Below are positions 22,800-34,850 of a DNA stretch of 64,000 bases, piece by piece. Source of the DNA: Bactrocera neohumeralis (taxonomy: Eukaryota; Arthropoda; Insecta; Diptera; Tephritidae); assembly GCF_024586455.1 (NCBI RefSeq), contig NC_065922.1:19030089-19094088 (forward strand). The letters run 5' to 3'. The position numbers were made by a program, and so were the translations under genes. The first letter of the stretch is position 1. Each line of letters begins with the position of its first letter. The notes beneath the pieces were generated by a model, which worked only from the letters and a program-made list of their open reading frames with translations, ran no database searches and was not told the origin of the DNA.

Positions 22800-24275
22800 T
22801 CAAAGAGATTATGGCATGGAATTATAGGACAAAATTTTACACATTTGTAAAAATAATTATTTTTTCCTGATATGTAGTATGTATAGAGTATATTGAGAAT
22901 TTTGCGGAGGGAGTCTTGTACAAATTGCGCTCCAAATCCGGGCTTTAATTAGAAAGTATAGAAAACTTAGCATACTTTTAGGCGCATGTGCAACTTTTAT
23001 CCTAACAATTTTAGTTAATATTTATAAACACTGTGCCCACAATTTAATGAGTATTTACGCTACTTTGTATGCCTATGCAAGTACAGTACGCCAGCGCTAC
23101 GCTGAGGAAGATTGATGACAACGCTTATAAAAGTGTGCGGAAAAATGTTAGGGCAGACCACAAAATGAAATAAAATTCAAGAAGAAAAGTGAAGCGCGGC
23201 GCCGCAAAAGAATGTGCTTATAATCTCTTAAGGAAAAAAGGCAATTGAGTAAATGGCGAGCGATGCTAAGCTAGGAGTTGAAGGCGAGCGGTTGAAGGCG
23301 AACAGCATGAAGGTCTTAAAGTGTCTTAAATGCATAAATATTAGCTGAAATATTAAAAGTTTTATTTTTGCATTTTCCTGGTTTAATTTTTAATTTTAGA
23401 TATATTTTGAAAGCCGTAAGTGGTGACACGTGTAAGCGCTCAATTAATTTAAAATGTCTAAAATTATCCACAAAGTACACACACACCTGCCTGCCTGAAT
23501 GCTTGAGGCCACGCTGCCAGTACAAGTGGCATATGACTACCTAACTTCCATAATTTAATTGTGTGCACATTAAATTAGATTGAGCTGCCATGCGCCGTTA
23601 AAGTGCCGGAAAGCAGCTGCCTAAACAGGCTATGTAAATTCTGCTAAGTTCAAGGAATTAAATTACAGACCATGCAGACTTTGTGGATACTTAGCAGAAA
23701 CGAAAGCAGGCTTAATAATATTTATTTTTTGTCTTTTTTTATTTTCCGCTCTTTTTTGCCTTCCTTGCCACCTTGCCACCTTGCACGCATACGACATTAT
23801 GGCATATGGTGTTTTTAATGAGATTTTCCGCATTCGCCACAAATGTCATCTGCAGCGCGCATTGCCGCACGTTCGCACATTCATTCACAAGTCGGCACTT
23901 TTTCTGCTCACACGCACACATGCACACACGCATACGTTTCTTTATATACTGTGGCCTGGCGCCTGCGTTTGTCACTTAATAAAAAGTTTATTAAAAAGCA
24001 TAATAGTGGTGTTATCTTTATGATCGACATACCGAAGCCGCTTTTATGCCGCGAAAAAATGGAATTTTTACTATGCCATTTCTACGTGTACAGTGGGTCT
24101 ATTAAGTATGCGTATAATTGCATAAGTGGACTTAATGCCATATGAATATGGAAGTTATGTGTATGAAGTGTTAGTGTCAGTAAAAAAAAAAGTAAAAAAG
24201 TATACGCTAATGACTTTTCCGTTTGCACGCAAAAAAATATTTGGTGGATACTACCGGGGGCAAAAAATAGTAAGA
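22800..24275. other. Intergenic DNA, nothing recognised
   Basis: Includes a GC-richer patch at 23,180-23,300 and CA-rich sequence near 23,900-23,940. Overlapping open frames at 23,739-24,145 lie on both strands and look compositional. Confidence 0.4.
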
Positions 24276-24279
24276 CTTT

Positions 24280-26455
24280 TTAATTTAAAGTTCGATAAGT
24301 GATAAGTTCCAATATACTGCTAGTTGCTAATAAGGCAATGTGATCCCTAACTGAAAACATGGATCCAAGGGCCTCTATCCTGCATCTGCAGACTGCTACG
24401 AAGTCAATTAGCAGGTGTTATGGAGTGTTAGGCTCCCTGTCGCAGAACCTCCGAAACTTGATCCATATTATGTACATAAGTGCTTCTTGGAAGTTAATTA
24501 GACCTGATGAGGTTGTATCCAACCATTAGCTACTTGACAAAGCGAACGCTTTGGTGTTGTTGTTAATCTCCCTGCCTATTTCTTCCAGTTCCTTTATTGT
24601 ATGAGGACTCACCGCAATTAAGGGTTCAGGTCCTACCATGTGAGTGGATGCTGCGGAGCAGGTGAGCTTATCAGCCAGCTTATTCCAGGCTATACCTTTC
24701 TGACCGGGCATGCAGATAAGGCGTACTTGGTTAGGTTCAGTCGTGCTCTCCACTCCGGCACCAGTAGCGATTTGATCTCGTAGGCAGAGATTTTTTTAAG
24801 TGCCGCCTGTTCGCTGCGATAGTTGCGTTGGAGGTTTATCTCTACGTACCGACTTATGGCGAAGATCCCTGCTTAAAAAATGGTCGGGAAACTTTCTATA
24901 GATATGGATGGTTTGGTGCCCTGCGACTCCTGCACCAATGCCCCCAACAATTGTATTATCTGTAAGCAGTAGCTCGAGATTGGAATCATTCTCTTCAACC
25001 TTACTGCTAAGGCAACCTTGAACTTCTCAGTGAAGTGTACCCTTTTGGTAATGCTGTCCCTTGGGAGAAGAGAAGAGGTACGCTGGAATGAGATTAGCTT
25101 ACCTCTGCCAAACCCTTCTGCAGTCATTTGAAGCAGTGTGTGTTTGGTTACCTAACCACCTACCAATTACTAGGTGAAATGATGTGAGTTCACGCATTAC
25201 TTCAAGTGCTGCCATCGGGCATTTGCGCATGGCACCCGACATACAAGTGCATGCAATTCGTTGGAGCTTCGATAGTTGGAGCCCTACCAATATGTGCAAT
25301 GCTCCCAAACCACCAGCCCATACGTGATAATCGGTGGTATAATCATGGTGTACAACCACCTTATAATCCTTGGCTTGCAGCCCTAACTACCAGCTAATCG
25401 ATTGCATACCATTAGTATTTTATTATTATTGACCATGATCAGGACAACACTCTCTGTGCCAAGGGTTAGATTCCTGAAGCCGGGCAGAGACCCAAGTCTT
25501 GTAAACGGGACGATGGTCGTCTTCGAGGAGTGTCCTTGAATTTACCGCTAGCAACAACAATGTCAACCGCATATCCTTGACAGCGGATCCCATTGTTACT
25601 TAGCTTAGTAGGTCGTCCACGACAAAGCTCCATAATGAGGTGATAGCACTTCACGCTATCCATCTGCGCACCGGTGATGCCATATTCCTTTTCTACAGTG
25701 CTCTTGCTACATTCCCGTGAGACATGTTGTCAAAAGCACCTTTGCTGTCTCGGAAGGCCCATAACATTACTTTTCCTCCTTCCAGCGAACTCTGTATCTC
25801 CGAAGCTAACTGGTACAGAGCAGTATTAGTTGATCTGCCTGCTCAGTAAGCATGCTGGTTCACATGCAGAGGTGCAATTTTTAGCGCCTTTCCACTTTTT
25901 TTCATAATTTATGTTCTTTTCCATAATTTTTAGTAAGAAGGAAGTTAGAGTAATAGGATAAAGGATTTTGCCAGTAAATAGACCTTCCTTCCTACCTTGG
26001 ATATAAAGATCGCCTTCGTGGCCCTCCATATTCAGGGATATACGCTAGCGCAAGGGAATCCCTCATCAGCCGAATAAGATGTGGCTGTGGAACCTGTTCA
26101 CCCTGTTGTAAAACTGCTGGAAAGATACCGTTCGCTTCCGGAGACTTGAATTTCGCGAACAAAGCCATAGCCCATTTGATGAGTCCGCAAGAAACAGATG
26201 TCTTGTGACTACCCAATCTAAGCTAGATAATGGCTTGTGTTCGACTATGGGTCGACATTGGTTTCGACAAATTGTTCCCGGTAAATGCGCCCGCAGAAAT
26301 TCGGTAGCTCTTTCTTCTTCGCTGGTCGCATATGTCACGTCGCATCTTTTGATTGTCAATGCTGTGTCAGTCTTGCCTCTGGCCAGAGCGTTGTGCAACC
26401 TAGCTACTTCTGGTGTAGAGGCGACGTTTTCACAGAAGTTCCTACTTAGTTACAT
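24280..26455 (-). mobile_element. Non-LTR retrotransposon ORF2 remnant (RT + RNase H)
   Basis: Minus strand, 5' to 3'. An N-terminal RT block comes first (LARGKTDTALTIK, FAKFKSPEANGIFPAVLQQG, HLIRLMRDSLALAYIP; 26,400-26,000). LTSFLLKIMEK follows (about 25,930). The catalytic box is changed from YADD to YAVD in GIRCQGYAVDIVVA (about 25,560). The thumb has LSKLQRIACTCMSGAMRKCP (about 25,250), then GFGRGKLISFQR (about 25,110). RNase H contributes QVRLICMPGQKGIAWNKLAD (about 24,690) and the tail has a degraded zinc knuckle (24,340-24,450). Many frameshifts. The family matches the plus-strand fragment at 32,340. Typical of I/LOA/R1-like elements. Confidence 0.8.
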
Positions 26456-26459
26456 CTTT

Positions 26460-27765
26460 GCCAAATCTGAGTTCAATGTAATTCAAATCAAAATATGTAT
26501 ATATAAAAAGTCGAAAATCTTCATCCAATACAAGGCAAATATTACATCGAAGCTAAATTGGCAAATATGTGTTATTTGATCTCTCTGATATTCTCTAACT
26601 TGGCTAGTGATGTAATAAGGATGGATTTTCCGCCGTCATGGAAATAGTTTAATTTTATCCAAGTAACGTTAGACCTGCTGAGTCAAATATAGAAAATAAT
26701 GCGCAATAAGTGAGATCGTGAAAAAAGGTTGGGTAATTCTTTCATTTAAAGGCTTTCTATTTGGCCCATCAACAGTTGCAGAATTATTGAAGAAAATTTC
26801 CAGAATTTAATTAGCATTTTTTTTTACAATACAAATCATAATTGAACCAAAGACTTCAAACAAATATTTATTGCGTAATATTTCGCACCAAAACACCTTT
26901 CTAAATTGACCCAAATCGAACGAATTTCACTCTTGAGCGCATCAGATTTCGAAAAGGACACATTTTAACCCACCAAAGGGGTCGAAGCAAAAAGAGCACA
27001 AGCTTGCCTAAATATTTTGCTTTCATTTACATTTGCAAATACAAACAGCCCAACAAACAAACTAACAAGATCATGTAGAAGGAAACGTCTGCCTTTAGAG
27101 GAAATCCTTTTAGTTGCATGACTATAAATAAACCGTTAAAGGAGGCCTACGTTTTTGCTCTTTCCGCATACCGATTGCGGGAAAGCACGAATGACCTAAA
27201 AACGCGAAAAGATTCTTCAAACAAATTGTAGAAACTTGCACGCACGGCTGGAAATATTCTCCAATGATGTTTTCAAAACAAAGCAAAGCGAAAGAAAAAG
27301 GCGAAAACAAACAACTGTTGAAAGAGGCAGAAGCAACAAAGTGCGCTTGTGTTTGTAAATACATACATATTATTTGCAATATATCCAGTTTGGTATGACT
27401 ATGTTGCCTGTTCAATCTGTCGCGTGTTTAAAACATCTAAAAAATAAGAAGCGTTGGGCTGAAATTAAAACAGAAAACGGCAGTCAACAAGGAAAACCAC
27501 GTATCTTCGTACAACAATTCGGTTTTATTATTTGTGTCTTCATCGGCGCACTCTTAACACGTTAGGAAATGACATAGGTACTTGCTACCTAAAAGTTGAC
27601 GCAGGCAATGATTTTGGTTCTGTGTGTGTGTAATGAAAGATTGAGCGATCTGGCAATAAAAGTTTTCTTTAACTTGCTCGCTTCAATAATTTTCGACCAG
27701 CTCCGAATCGCATAACTACTACTATGCGCAAAAAATAGTAAAACGTTGTTCCTAATTCTAAAATT
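26460..27765. other. Intergenic DNA, nothing recognised
   Basis: No motif or splice-supported coding segment. The frame at 27,122-27,415 minus is unsupported. Confidence 0.4.
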
Positions 27766-27769
27766 CTTC

Positions 27770-27960
27770 AACTATCTATATCGTCACCCTCAAAGTAAAC
27801 CCCAATACACTTGTGTCGACGTTTTTTCCACTACTCGAAACAGTTTTTGAGGACAGTTTCCAGAATAGCCTTCAATGCGATTTACGTTTAATGTCTTCAA
27901 TTGACTCAGAACGGTCCAAGACTCATCGCCAGTAACAAAGCATTTCATTAATCTTGGTAG
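27770..27960 (-). mobile_element. Internally deleted mariner fragment
   Basis: Shares cacttgtgtc, cgttttttcca and tttaatgtcttcaattgact with the mariner at 470-640. It then jumps, at about 27,910, to the segment with the first catalytic region (CFVTGDESWT). About 300 bp present at 650-950 is missing. Confidence 0.65.
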
Positions 27961-27964
27961 TCGA

Positions 27965-28685
27965 AAAGCAGGCACGTGTTGATCATCAGTTGATGTCGAT
28001 AACAAATAATCTCAGAGATTCCAATCTGACAAACATGAAATTAAACGAATGTCAATTGAGGATGTACCTAAGGACGGAACTATTCAGGAAACATATACAT
28101 AGTGATCCCACTTGTTCTGTTATGCTGTTAAAAAGTAATCTCAATGAGATGAGATGAAATGAGATGGAATGAATAACTGATAATTCATTTAAGAACACTG
28201 ATCGAATTTTAATACAGCTCAGCTATCATTAATTGAAAGCAACATCCTTCTTCGGCATGACCAACTTTATGACTGTCACTAAGTGGTACTTAATGTCATA
28301 ATGCCGCTCGCATAGACACTTTCGTCCCTATTGGCAAAAAACTGAGACAGCCGATATTTACAAGCTTCACTTGAAGCGAATTTTTCACCAGCAAAACTAT
28401 TCGCCGGAGGATGGAGCCAAGTGTGGAAGTTCGCGCAAGTGATGAAAGCTCTCTAAGCGACATTCACTTGCGAGTGGCCAGAAAGGGTTCTTTTACATAT
28501 GGCTCAAGCAACTCACGACTTCCTCTGAGTGGCCAAAAAACAACCGTTTGAAGGCGAGTTAAAGTGAGAAGGCCAAGGGTTCCGCCAAATAAAAAAACAC
28601 CACCAGAAAGAAAGAAGAAACCTTCCTGACCTTCAGTATTGCCTTGACCACACAACGTTGCCATAGATTACTTACTTTCTAGTAA
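27965..28685. other. Intergenic DNA, nothing recognised
   Basis: Includes a short gagat-type repeat at 28,140-28,170. No coding support. Confidence 0.35.
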
Positions 28686-28689
28686 TCAT

Positions 28690-29065
28690 CAACACAAGAG
28701 GGAGTTTATATCTCCTCATATATAAATGATTGCACGATATTGACGTCAGACAATGAAATTTATGGCATGTGTTCAAAAGTATACAACCAACTCTTTGATC
28801 TTTCACGCTTCTTCTTAGTAATACTCTCCCGCATTCAGAGCGACCATATTCACGAACTGGACGAAAGAAACGGAGTACGGATCTTAATGCTACAGTCGTT
28901 GATAATGAATTCCGACTATCAACAACGCTGAGATTTTAGGCGTTACACTTAATAGCCAGCACATGACCGCGATTATTGCCAAAGTACAGATCCGCCTCAA
29001 GTAGTTAGCTGGCAGCGCCTGGAGTAAAAAGAAAAAAGCCTTGTTGGTAACTTTCAAGGTAATCT
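28690..29065 (+). mobile_element. Non-LTR (jockey-like) RT fragment
   Basis: Plus-strand words SYINDCTILTSDNEIYGMCSK (YxDD position changed to YINDC, as is common in fly jockey-like relatives) lie at 28,715-28,780. They are followed by a KVQIRLK-LAGSAWSKKKKALLVT-like thumb segment at 28,980-29,050. The region between has stops. Fragmentary. Confidence 0.6.
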
Positions 29066-29517
29066 GCATTCAACAGGAATTTAAAAAACATATGTTAAAA
29101 AGTTTTCATAAAAATGGAAGTATTTGCATACAGACATATAAAATGTAAATATAAATATTTCAAACTGACTTTTGAATGAAAAATACTCTAATTTCCTCGG
29201 TTCCATATATTCGGTTTGATTTCAACCCTTTTTTTCATTTTAATCCTCATTAAGCTCCTTTTGCACTTTCACACAAATTCAATTATTATTTTATTAGTAA
29301 TACTAAGAAAGGGAAATCAATTAATCACTTGTGCCATGTTGTGCCGATATTTCCCAAGTGACCTTCACTCTCTGTTGAGCAACTCAAGCATTTCTCATTC
29401 AATTATTGATTCTCCACAGCGCTTCCTTTCATTTGTCATTGGAAAACCGCAAAATAAAATATTTTTGCCATATCCCACTTGGCAAGCGCTTGCAGCACCA
29501 AAGTCTGCATATTTATA

Positions 29518-30788
29518 ACAGGTGATCCAAGTAGAGGTACTTTTTCAATAGCCTGTTTTTTTACAGATGACGACTGAGTCGTGTTAAGCTGTCATGTTAT
29601 TTTTGTTCAGTATTACTTGGCATTTCATCATGAAAAGACTTACGTCTGAATAAATTTTACGAATCGCTTAACTTTACTACGAAAATTCACGTTCTGTAAA
29701 GAATGCGTTTCGCTCAACTTATGGTCAACATAATCGGCCTACTGAGCATACTATTCTCAAAACCAACACCCTTCTTGAGACTCAGCATTCATTTTTGGAT
29801 AGTATTCGACCGAATGGAACACGTCCATCACGCAGTGAAGAAAATATAGCAGCCGTAGCTGAGAGTGTACACGAAGACTGTGGAGAGTCGATTCGGCATT
29901 GTTCGCAGGAGCTCGGACTGAGGTATATGGAACGACTTGGAGCGTTTAACGTCAAGATCTTAAATTGAAAACGTACAAAATACAGTTTGTGCAAGAACTG
30001 AAGCCACTCGATTTTTCCAAGCGACAACGCTTCACTCTATAGGCTCTTGAAAAGTTCCAAGAAGATCTGTTGTTTTCGAGCCAAATTTTGTTCAGCGATG
30101 AGCCCCATTTCTTGCTCAAGGTGTATGTAAACAAGCAAAATTGGCGAATTTGGGACAAAGAGCAACCTGAAGAGATTCAAGAGCTGCAATTTCATACAAA
30201 AAACGCAACGCTTTGGTGTGGTTTATGGGTTGGTGGAGTCATCCATACATATTTATTCAAATATGATACATGTGAGAACGTAACCCTCAATGACGACTGT
30301 TATCGCGCCATGATAACCGACTATTTGAAGCCTGAAATTGAAGCTCGTAATCTCGACGACATTTGGTTTCAACAAGACGGCACCACTTCCCACTCATCAC
30401 ATCAATCAATGGATTTATTGAAAGAACACTTTGGTGAGCAGATAATTTCACGTTTTTGGCCGGTCGATTGGCCACCAAGATCGTACCGTTAGACTTTTTC
30501 TAAAGCGATGTGTAAAGTATAAAATCTATGCGATCAATTCCGCTTCTATTAGGCCTTGGAGCAAAACATCACGTGTGTCATTTGAATGCTCGAACGAGTC
30601 ATCGAAAATTGGACTCAACGGTTGGACCAACTGAGACGTAGGCGCGGCCAACATTTGAAAGAGATAAACTTCAGAAAATAAATGCCAAAGAATATTCTTT
30701 CGAATGATAATAAACATTCCCTTTTAAATTTGAAGTTTCAATCCTTTTCTTTAAAAAAAAGTTGGCAGCCTCGAAATGGCTCACCCTT
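29518..30788 (+). mobile_element. Near full-length rosa-type (DD41D) mariner
   Basis: 1,271 bp, flanked by TA on both sides, with imperfect terminal inverted repeats (acaggtgatccaa... and ...ggctcaccctt). The N-terminal part is frameshifted. The frame at 30,070-30,492 holds the first catalytic Asp (LFSDEPHF), the VYVNKQNWRIWD segment and the second Asp (WFQQDGTTSH). Then comes the stretch that places the third Asp 41 residues on. A 10-base deletion after ccaagatcgt (about 30,483) removes the CDIT coding block and shifts the frame, so the third Asp is lost from the product. Members with this spacing are known from tephritid flies as the rosa group. Confidence 0.85.
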
Positions 30789-30794
30789 TATTTA

Positions 30795-31750
30795 TACTAT
30801 ATAAGTTTATACATTATTTATAAATGATATTCGCAAATAAATGCACTTCTATTTTATTGTGCTTATGCAAATGTATAAGCATTTTATTTTCCTTTAATAT
30901 ATTCCACTTCGCTTTCGCTTTCGCATTCAATAAGTCTCTTCATTTCCATTCGCTCAAATATCATTTCGCTGTCACGCGAAAAATCCACAATCTTTTGCAA
31001 ATTTAAAATCGTTTGGCAGAGAAGATATTCATGGCAACTTCAGCAAAGCGGACTTTTCGCGTGCCACGCACACACATATATTTTTACTGTACCGTTATAT
31101 GCATATGTGTGTGTGTTTGAAAATTTCAGCTCGAAATGCTATTTGTAAACACTTTGATGCAAAAACTTTGCGCTTTTTCATCAGCATTGGTGAGCGTATT
31201 TACAGCAACGCACACGTGCGCGCGCACACAGACACATTTGAAAAAGTTGAAAAAGTTGCGCTTTTGGTAGATTTTATCTGGCATTGTATTGTTGTTTGTG
31301 CTTGCTGGTGTGTATGCATGTAGCTCGCGCTCTGTGGCTCGAGCGAATGTAAACAATTTGTTTCTGAATTTAAAGGCTTGCGTTGTTATTGGCATGGCGG
31401 AGGAATTTCAAATATTCGACAATCCGGAAAAATAATTTGGAAATGTATGAAGTTACATTTTTCTCTGACACATACACACTACTCATAATGTGTGGATTAA
31501 ATTTAATGCGATTGTGAGAAAATTATAATAATTTTGTACACGTGCCAAAGTTGAAAGCAAAATTTGCTAAATATTTGCTAAAATAAAAGAAATTAATCAC
31601 CAAATTTGTTTTTTAACATAAGCCATCCCAACGCAATGATATTTTTGCTGGCAAGTGAAAGCTTTTTTTTCTAAACATAACCTCATTAGCTCAAAAAGTT
31701 TAGTTTCGAATTTTTATAACTATTTATTAAATCTAAAAAAATGAAACTAT
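30795..31750. other. Intergenic DNA, nothing recognised
   Basis: A GC-richer patch with TG/CA runs lies at 31,050-31,330. The opposed overlapping frames there look compositional. Confidence 0.4.
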
Positions 31751-31754
31751 TTCG

Positions 31755-32335
31755 TAGGTTAGGTTAGGTTAGATGGCTGATTAAAGATCGCACGTGGACT
31801 ACTATATGTAGTGCTTTGTGTGGCCATATAGAAGAAGAACTGATGTGTTCAAACTTACAAATTTACACAAGCGTTTAATTTCCATTCCCGCCAGCTCGGG
31901 ATGTCTGAAAGTGTGTGCTCTCAAGTGCTTAAGTCTTCACCTCCCAAATGCAGCAGAGTCAAGAAGGAAGTGTTGAGTCGATGGCATTTAATAGGATTCC
32001 CAGCCTTACTGAGTGGACGCCAATAGAGCGATGGCCCGTTAAAAGCTCTAAAACTAAGGAGAGGCTAGTCTGACTGAAGGCATAGAGATTACTAGATCTC
32101 CTGCGATCGATCTTGGGTCAAGAGGCATTTGCGACAATGCATGTACCGATGGTGGCCCAGCGCTGATCAAGCTTCCGCGAAACGCAGTTGTCTAGTAGTA
32201 AATCACAAGAAGATACGAGAGCACCAACCCGCTTCCATTCTACCGATAACGGTTCTAGGGTGCCTTTTCTTGCTAGCTCATCAGCTTTACAGTTTCCTAT
32301 GATTCCACTGTCTTATCACAAAGGCACTCGATCCT
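31755..32335 (-). mobile_element. Non-LTR retrotransposon 3' end with GGTTAG-type tail
   Basis: Minus strand: ELARKGTLEPLSVEWKRVGA (about 32,210-32,275), then CDLLLDNCVSRKLDQRWATI (32,150-32,215) and LLTGHRSIGVHSVRLGI (about 32,000-32,050), the region after RNase H in fly non-LTR elements. The zinc-knuckle segment is frameshifted. The 3' end runs into taacctaacctaacct (plus strand ggttaggttaggtta at 31,757-31,771). Confidence 0.7.
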
Positions 32336-32339
32336 GTTC

Positions 32340-32955
32340 ATAGCGAAGTTAGGCACTCTTGATCACAGCGGTATAGCCGGTAATGAACTGGCGGATGAGC
32401 TATCCCGCTCCGCAGCCTCCACCAAGATGGTGGGACCAGAACCCTTTATTGGGGTAGGTTCACATACCATAAAGGAGCTACTTCGCAGGGAAGAAGGAGT
32501 GGGCAGAGAGGAGCATTGGCGGCAAACGCGTGGTATGAGACATGCCAAGCTGCTAATGGGAGGATACAATCTGAGCAGGTTCAAGTTTATAATAAACCTC
32601 CCCAGGAACAAACTCAGGCTACTGGTCGCATGGTATACCGGCCACTGCAAGTTGAATAGGCACCTGTACAACATGGGCCTATCCTCTTGCATTAACTGCC
32701 GGTTCTGCGACTTGGAGCCTGAAACCCCGAAGCACCTGCTGATTGACTGCACAGCGGTCTGTAGACACAGGACTAAGGCCCTCGGATCAATGTTTCCGGA
32801 TAGGGATCGCATAGCCTCACTAGCGCCCAGAAGTCTATTGAACTTCATCGATGCGCTGGGGCTAGGTGAGTCTATGTAAGTTAGGAGAGGGCACAATAGA
32901 CCAAAGGTCGCGGTGCATTCCTCATATTAATCAATCAATCAATCAATAGGCACTC
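32340..32955 (+). mobile_element. Non-LTR retrotransposon ORF2 C-terminus and 3' tail
   Basis: A 150-codon open frame (32,427-32,879), joined in frame to upstream sequence from about 32,350. It starts in RNase H (IAGNELADELSRSAASTKMV), continues through VGPEPFIGVGSHTIKEL and NLPRNKLRLLVAWYTGHCKL, and then reaches the zinc knuckle CINCRFCDLEPETPKHLLID. It ends at TAA 32,877-32,879. A short 3' UTR and an (ATCA)n tail follow at 32,930-32,948. This is the best preserved coding piece of any retroelement here and the same family as 24,280-26,455. It is 5'-truncated, as expected of incomplete reverse transcription. Confidence 0.85.
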
Positions 32956-33480
32956 TTTGATTAGCCTGGAACGCACTGTTAATGAGTTCAAGCTTAGTAT
33001 CGCCACTCTGCTATTTGGGTGGATGCCCACTTCTCCGAAGGAGGCTGTACTCCTGCGCAGTAAATTTGTGCTACCTTAATGCTGCCAAAGTTCGGTTTGG
33101 CGACTCCATGATCCAATTTATCCGGTATAAAGACAAAGTGAGTGAGGATTTTCGAGTGTTTAGACATATATTCTTTTATAAAACCAGACTCTCTAAGTCT
33201 GATGGCAACTTTCGCAGCCAAACACCTTCCGGTGATGTCCATGGGCAATATTTGCAAGACGGCGTTAAGTGCCATGGTTGGATCGGTCCTTAGTGCACCA
33301 CACATGCCGATAAGCGCCACTCGTTGATAGCTTTCGAGTTTCTTTGCTTGTGTGGTCTTTTCTGGAGCCCTTTACCACATAAAAACTCCACTGACCATAA
33401 CGGACTTGACTATGTTGTCGTAGAGCCAGAGGACCACTTTCGGTGATTAGCTCTCGACGAGCAAAGACCAAACTCTACAA
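32956..33480 (-). mobile_element. Non-LTR retrotransposon RT thumb fragment
   Basis: Minus strand: QHSQVRYGQWSFYVVKG (33,360-33,420), then ALIGMCGALRTDPTMALNAV and LQILPMDITGRCLAAKVAIR (33,190-33,320). This is the conserved segment after the catalytic box in jockey/R1/LOA-type elements. Different subfamily from its plus-strand neighbour. Confidence 0.75.
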
Positions 33481-33484
33481 TGCA

Positions 33485-33845
33485 CTCATCATACTCGATT
33501 CCGTTGGAAAGATTAGGTGGAGACGAAATATTCCTGGTTTCTTAGCTGCAGATGATCGGCCGACTGCAAGTCCAGATTTGTAACCATTAGGCTAAAGTTA
33601 GTGGTCAGAGTTGAAGAACATGGCCTGCCAAATACCCCACAGAAATTTATAGAATTTAAAAAATTCTTTGGTTCAAGTTCGTTTCGTCAATACCAATAGA
33701 AACCGTGCGTGGCACTAGCGGTTAATCGCCGAATCGTTTGAGTGCTTGTATGAGAGCTAAATTGCTAGCACGACTTGCCTTTCTTAAATGTAGAAACAAC
33801 TGCTTTGACAATAAAACGGCTTAAAATCTATTATATCGTTGATAT
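33485..33845 (+). mobile_element. Tc1/mariner (maT-like) transposase C-terminal fragment
   Basis: The plus strand reads SPDL-PLG with stops, then WSELKNMACQIPHRNL (33,600-33,650) and IPIETVRGTS...NRLSACMRAKL (33,690-33,765). This is the layout of the C-terminus of maT/DD37D-like transposases (SPDLNPLDY, then LxxNMAC). Several stops. Confidence 0.55.
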
Positions 33846-33849
33846 TTGA

Positions 33850-34078
33850 AATTCTTGATAACTAAATCTGAGCTTGGACGCAGCGCTAAGGTTTACCAGA
33901 TAACTCGAAGACTACGTGCTGTCTACTCTTGAACTATCAGGCATTGAAGCTTCTCAGCGAACTTTCAACTAAGATTTAGTAGATTTTTCTAAGATCTCAC
34001 TGTCCACAAAACGGAAACTGGTGGATATGAAAACTTCTGAAAGTCATGAAAACTCAGTTATATATATATATATATATA
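33850..34078. other. Intergenic DNA ending in (TA)n
   Basis: No coding feature. A (TA)n run at 34,058-34,078 gives the TA insertion site for the following mariner. Confidence 0.5.
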
Positions 34079-34528
34079 GGTTGTCAAAAAAGTCTTGTGG
34101 TATTTTCGCTAGTTGGCGCTGAAAGCGCGTAGTTCTAGTTTTATTCGTCGCATCACGCGGTAACACGTGTTTGATTGATTTCTTTTAAGTCGTTCGTGAG
34201 TTATAGCGTCGCAAATATGGAGCAAAATAAAGAGAAAATACGGCATATTTTACAGTACTTTCGATAAAGGCAAAAATGCATCTCAAGCCGCCAATAAAAT
34301 TTGTGCAGTTTATGGACCCGATACAGTTTCCATTTCCACCGCACAACGATGGTTTCAACATTTTCGTTCTGGTGTAGAGGTGGTCGAAGTTGCGCCACGC
34401 TCCGGAAGGCCTGACGTCGAAAATTGCGATAAAATCGCTGAATTGGTCGAAAGAGACCGGCATAGTAGCAGCCGTAGCATCGGTCAAAGAGTCATCAAAA
34501 ATTCATTTCAATTTCAATAAAAAAAAAT
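34079..34528 (+). mobile_element. Short mariner deletion derivative, right end lost
   Basis: The left terminal repeat ggttgtcaaaaaagtcttgt starts at 34,079 after TA. A mariner transposase start follows: MEQNKEKIRHILQYF-like with a frameshift, GPDTVSIS, GVEVVEVAPRSGRP, CDKIAELVERDRHSSSRS. Then comes the same jump into gagtcatcaaaaattcattt seen in the 17,501 element. The right terminal repeat is missing and the sequence fuses at about 34,528 to an RT-type fragment. Confidence 0.85.
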
Positions 34529-34850
34529 GTCATCGTCCATGCCTTATAGTGTTTGGTCTTTGTTGGTCGGCAGAGGACATTACTTCTCAATTTCCTACTT
34601 AGTCCAAAGTAGCACCTGTTACCTAGAGTGATTCTGCGTTGGATTTCGAGGCTGATATTGTTGTTAGTGTTAACGCTGGTTCCAAAATAGACGAAATTAT
34701 CTACGTCTTCTTATGACTGCCAACAGTGACGTGGAACCCAAGTCGCGATTGTGGCGACTGTTTGATTGGAGACAGGAAATATTTCATCTTGTACTCGTGC
34801 ACACCCAGACCCATACGTTTCGCTATGATTCATTACTAGATATATATTTC
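34529..34850 (-). mobile_element. Non-LTR RT fragment (RTE-like)
   Basis: The minus strand repeats, in degraded form, the block seen at 9530-9720 (SHxRxGSHVTVD..., NFVYFGTSVNT-like). Relative to that copy it is shorter and broken. Confidence 0.6.

Noticed and set aside
31757..31771. GGTTAG repeat resembling insect telomere repeat
   Set aside because: Only about two and a half units, at the 3' end of a non-LTR fragment; flies lack simple telomerase repeats.
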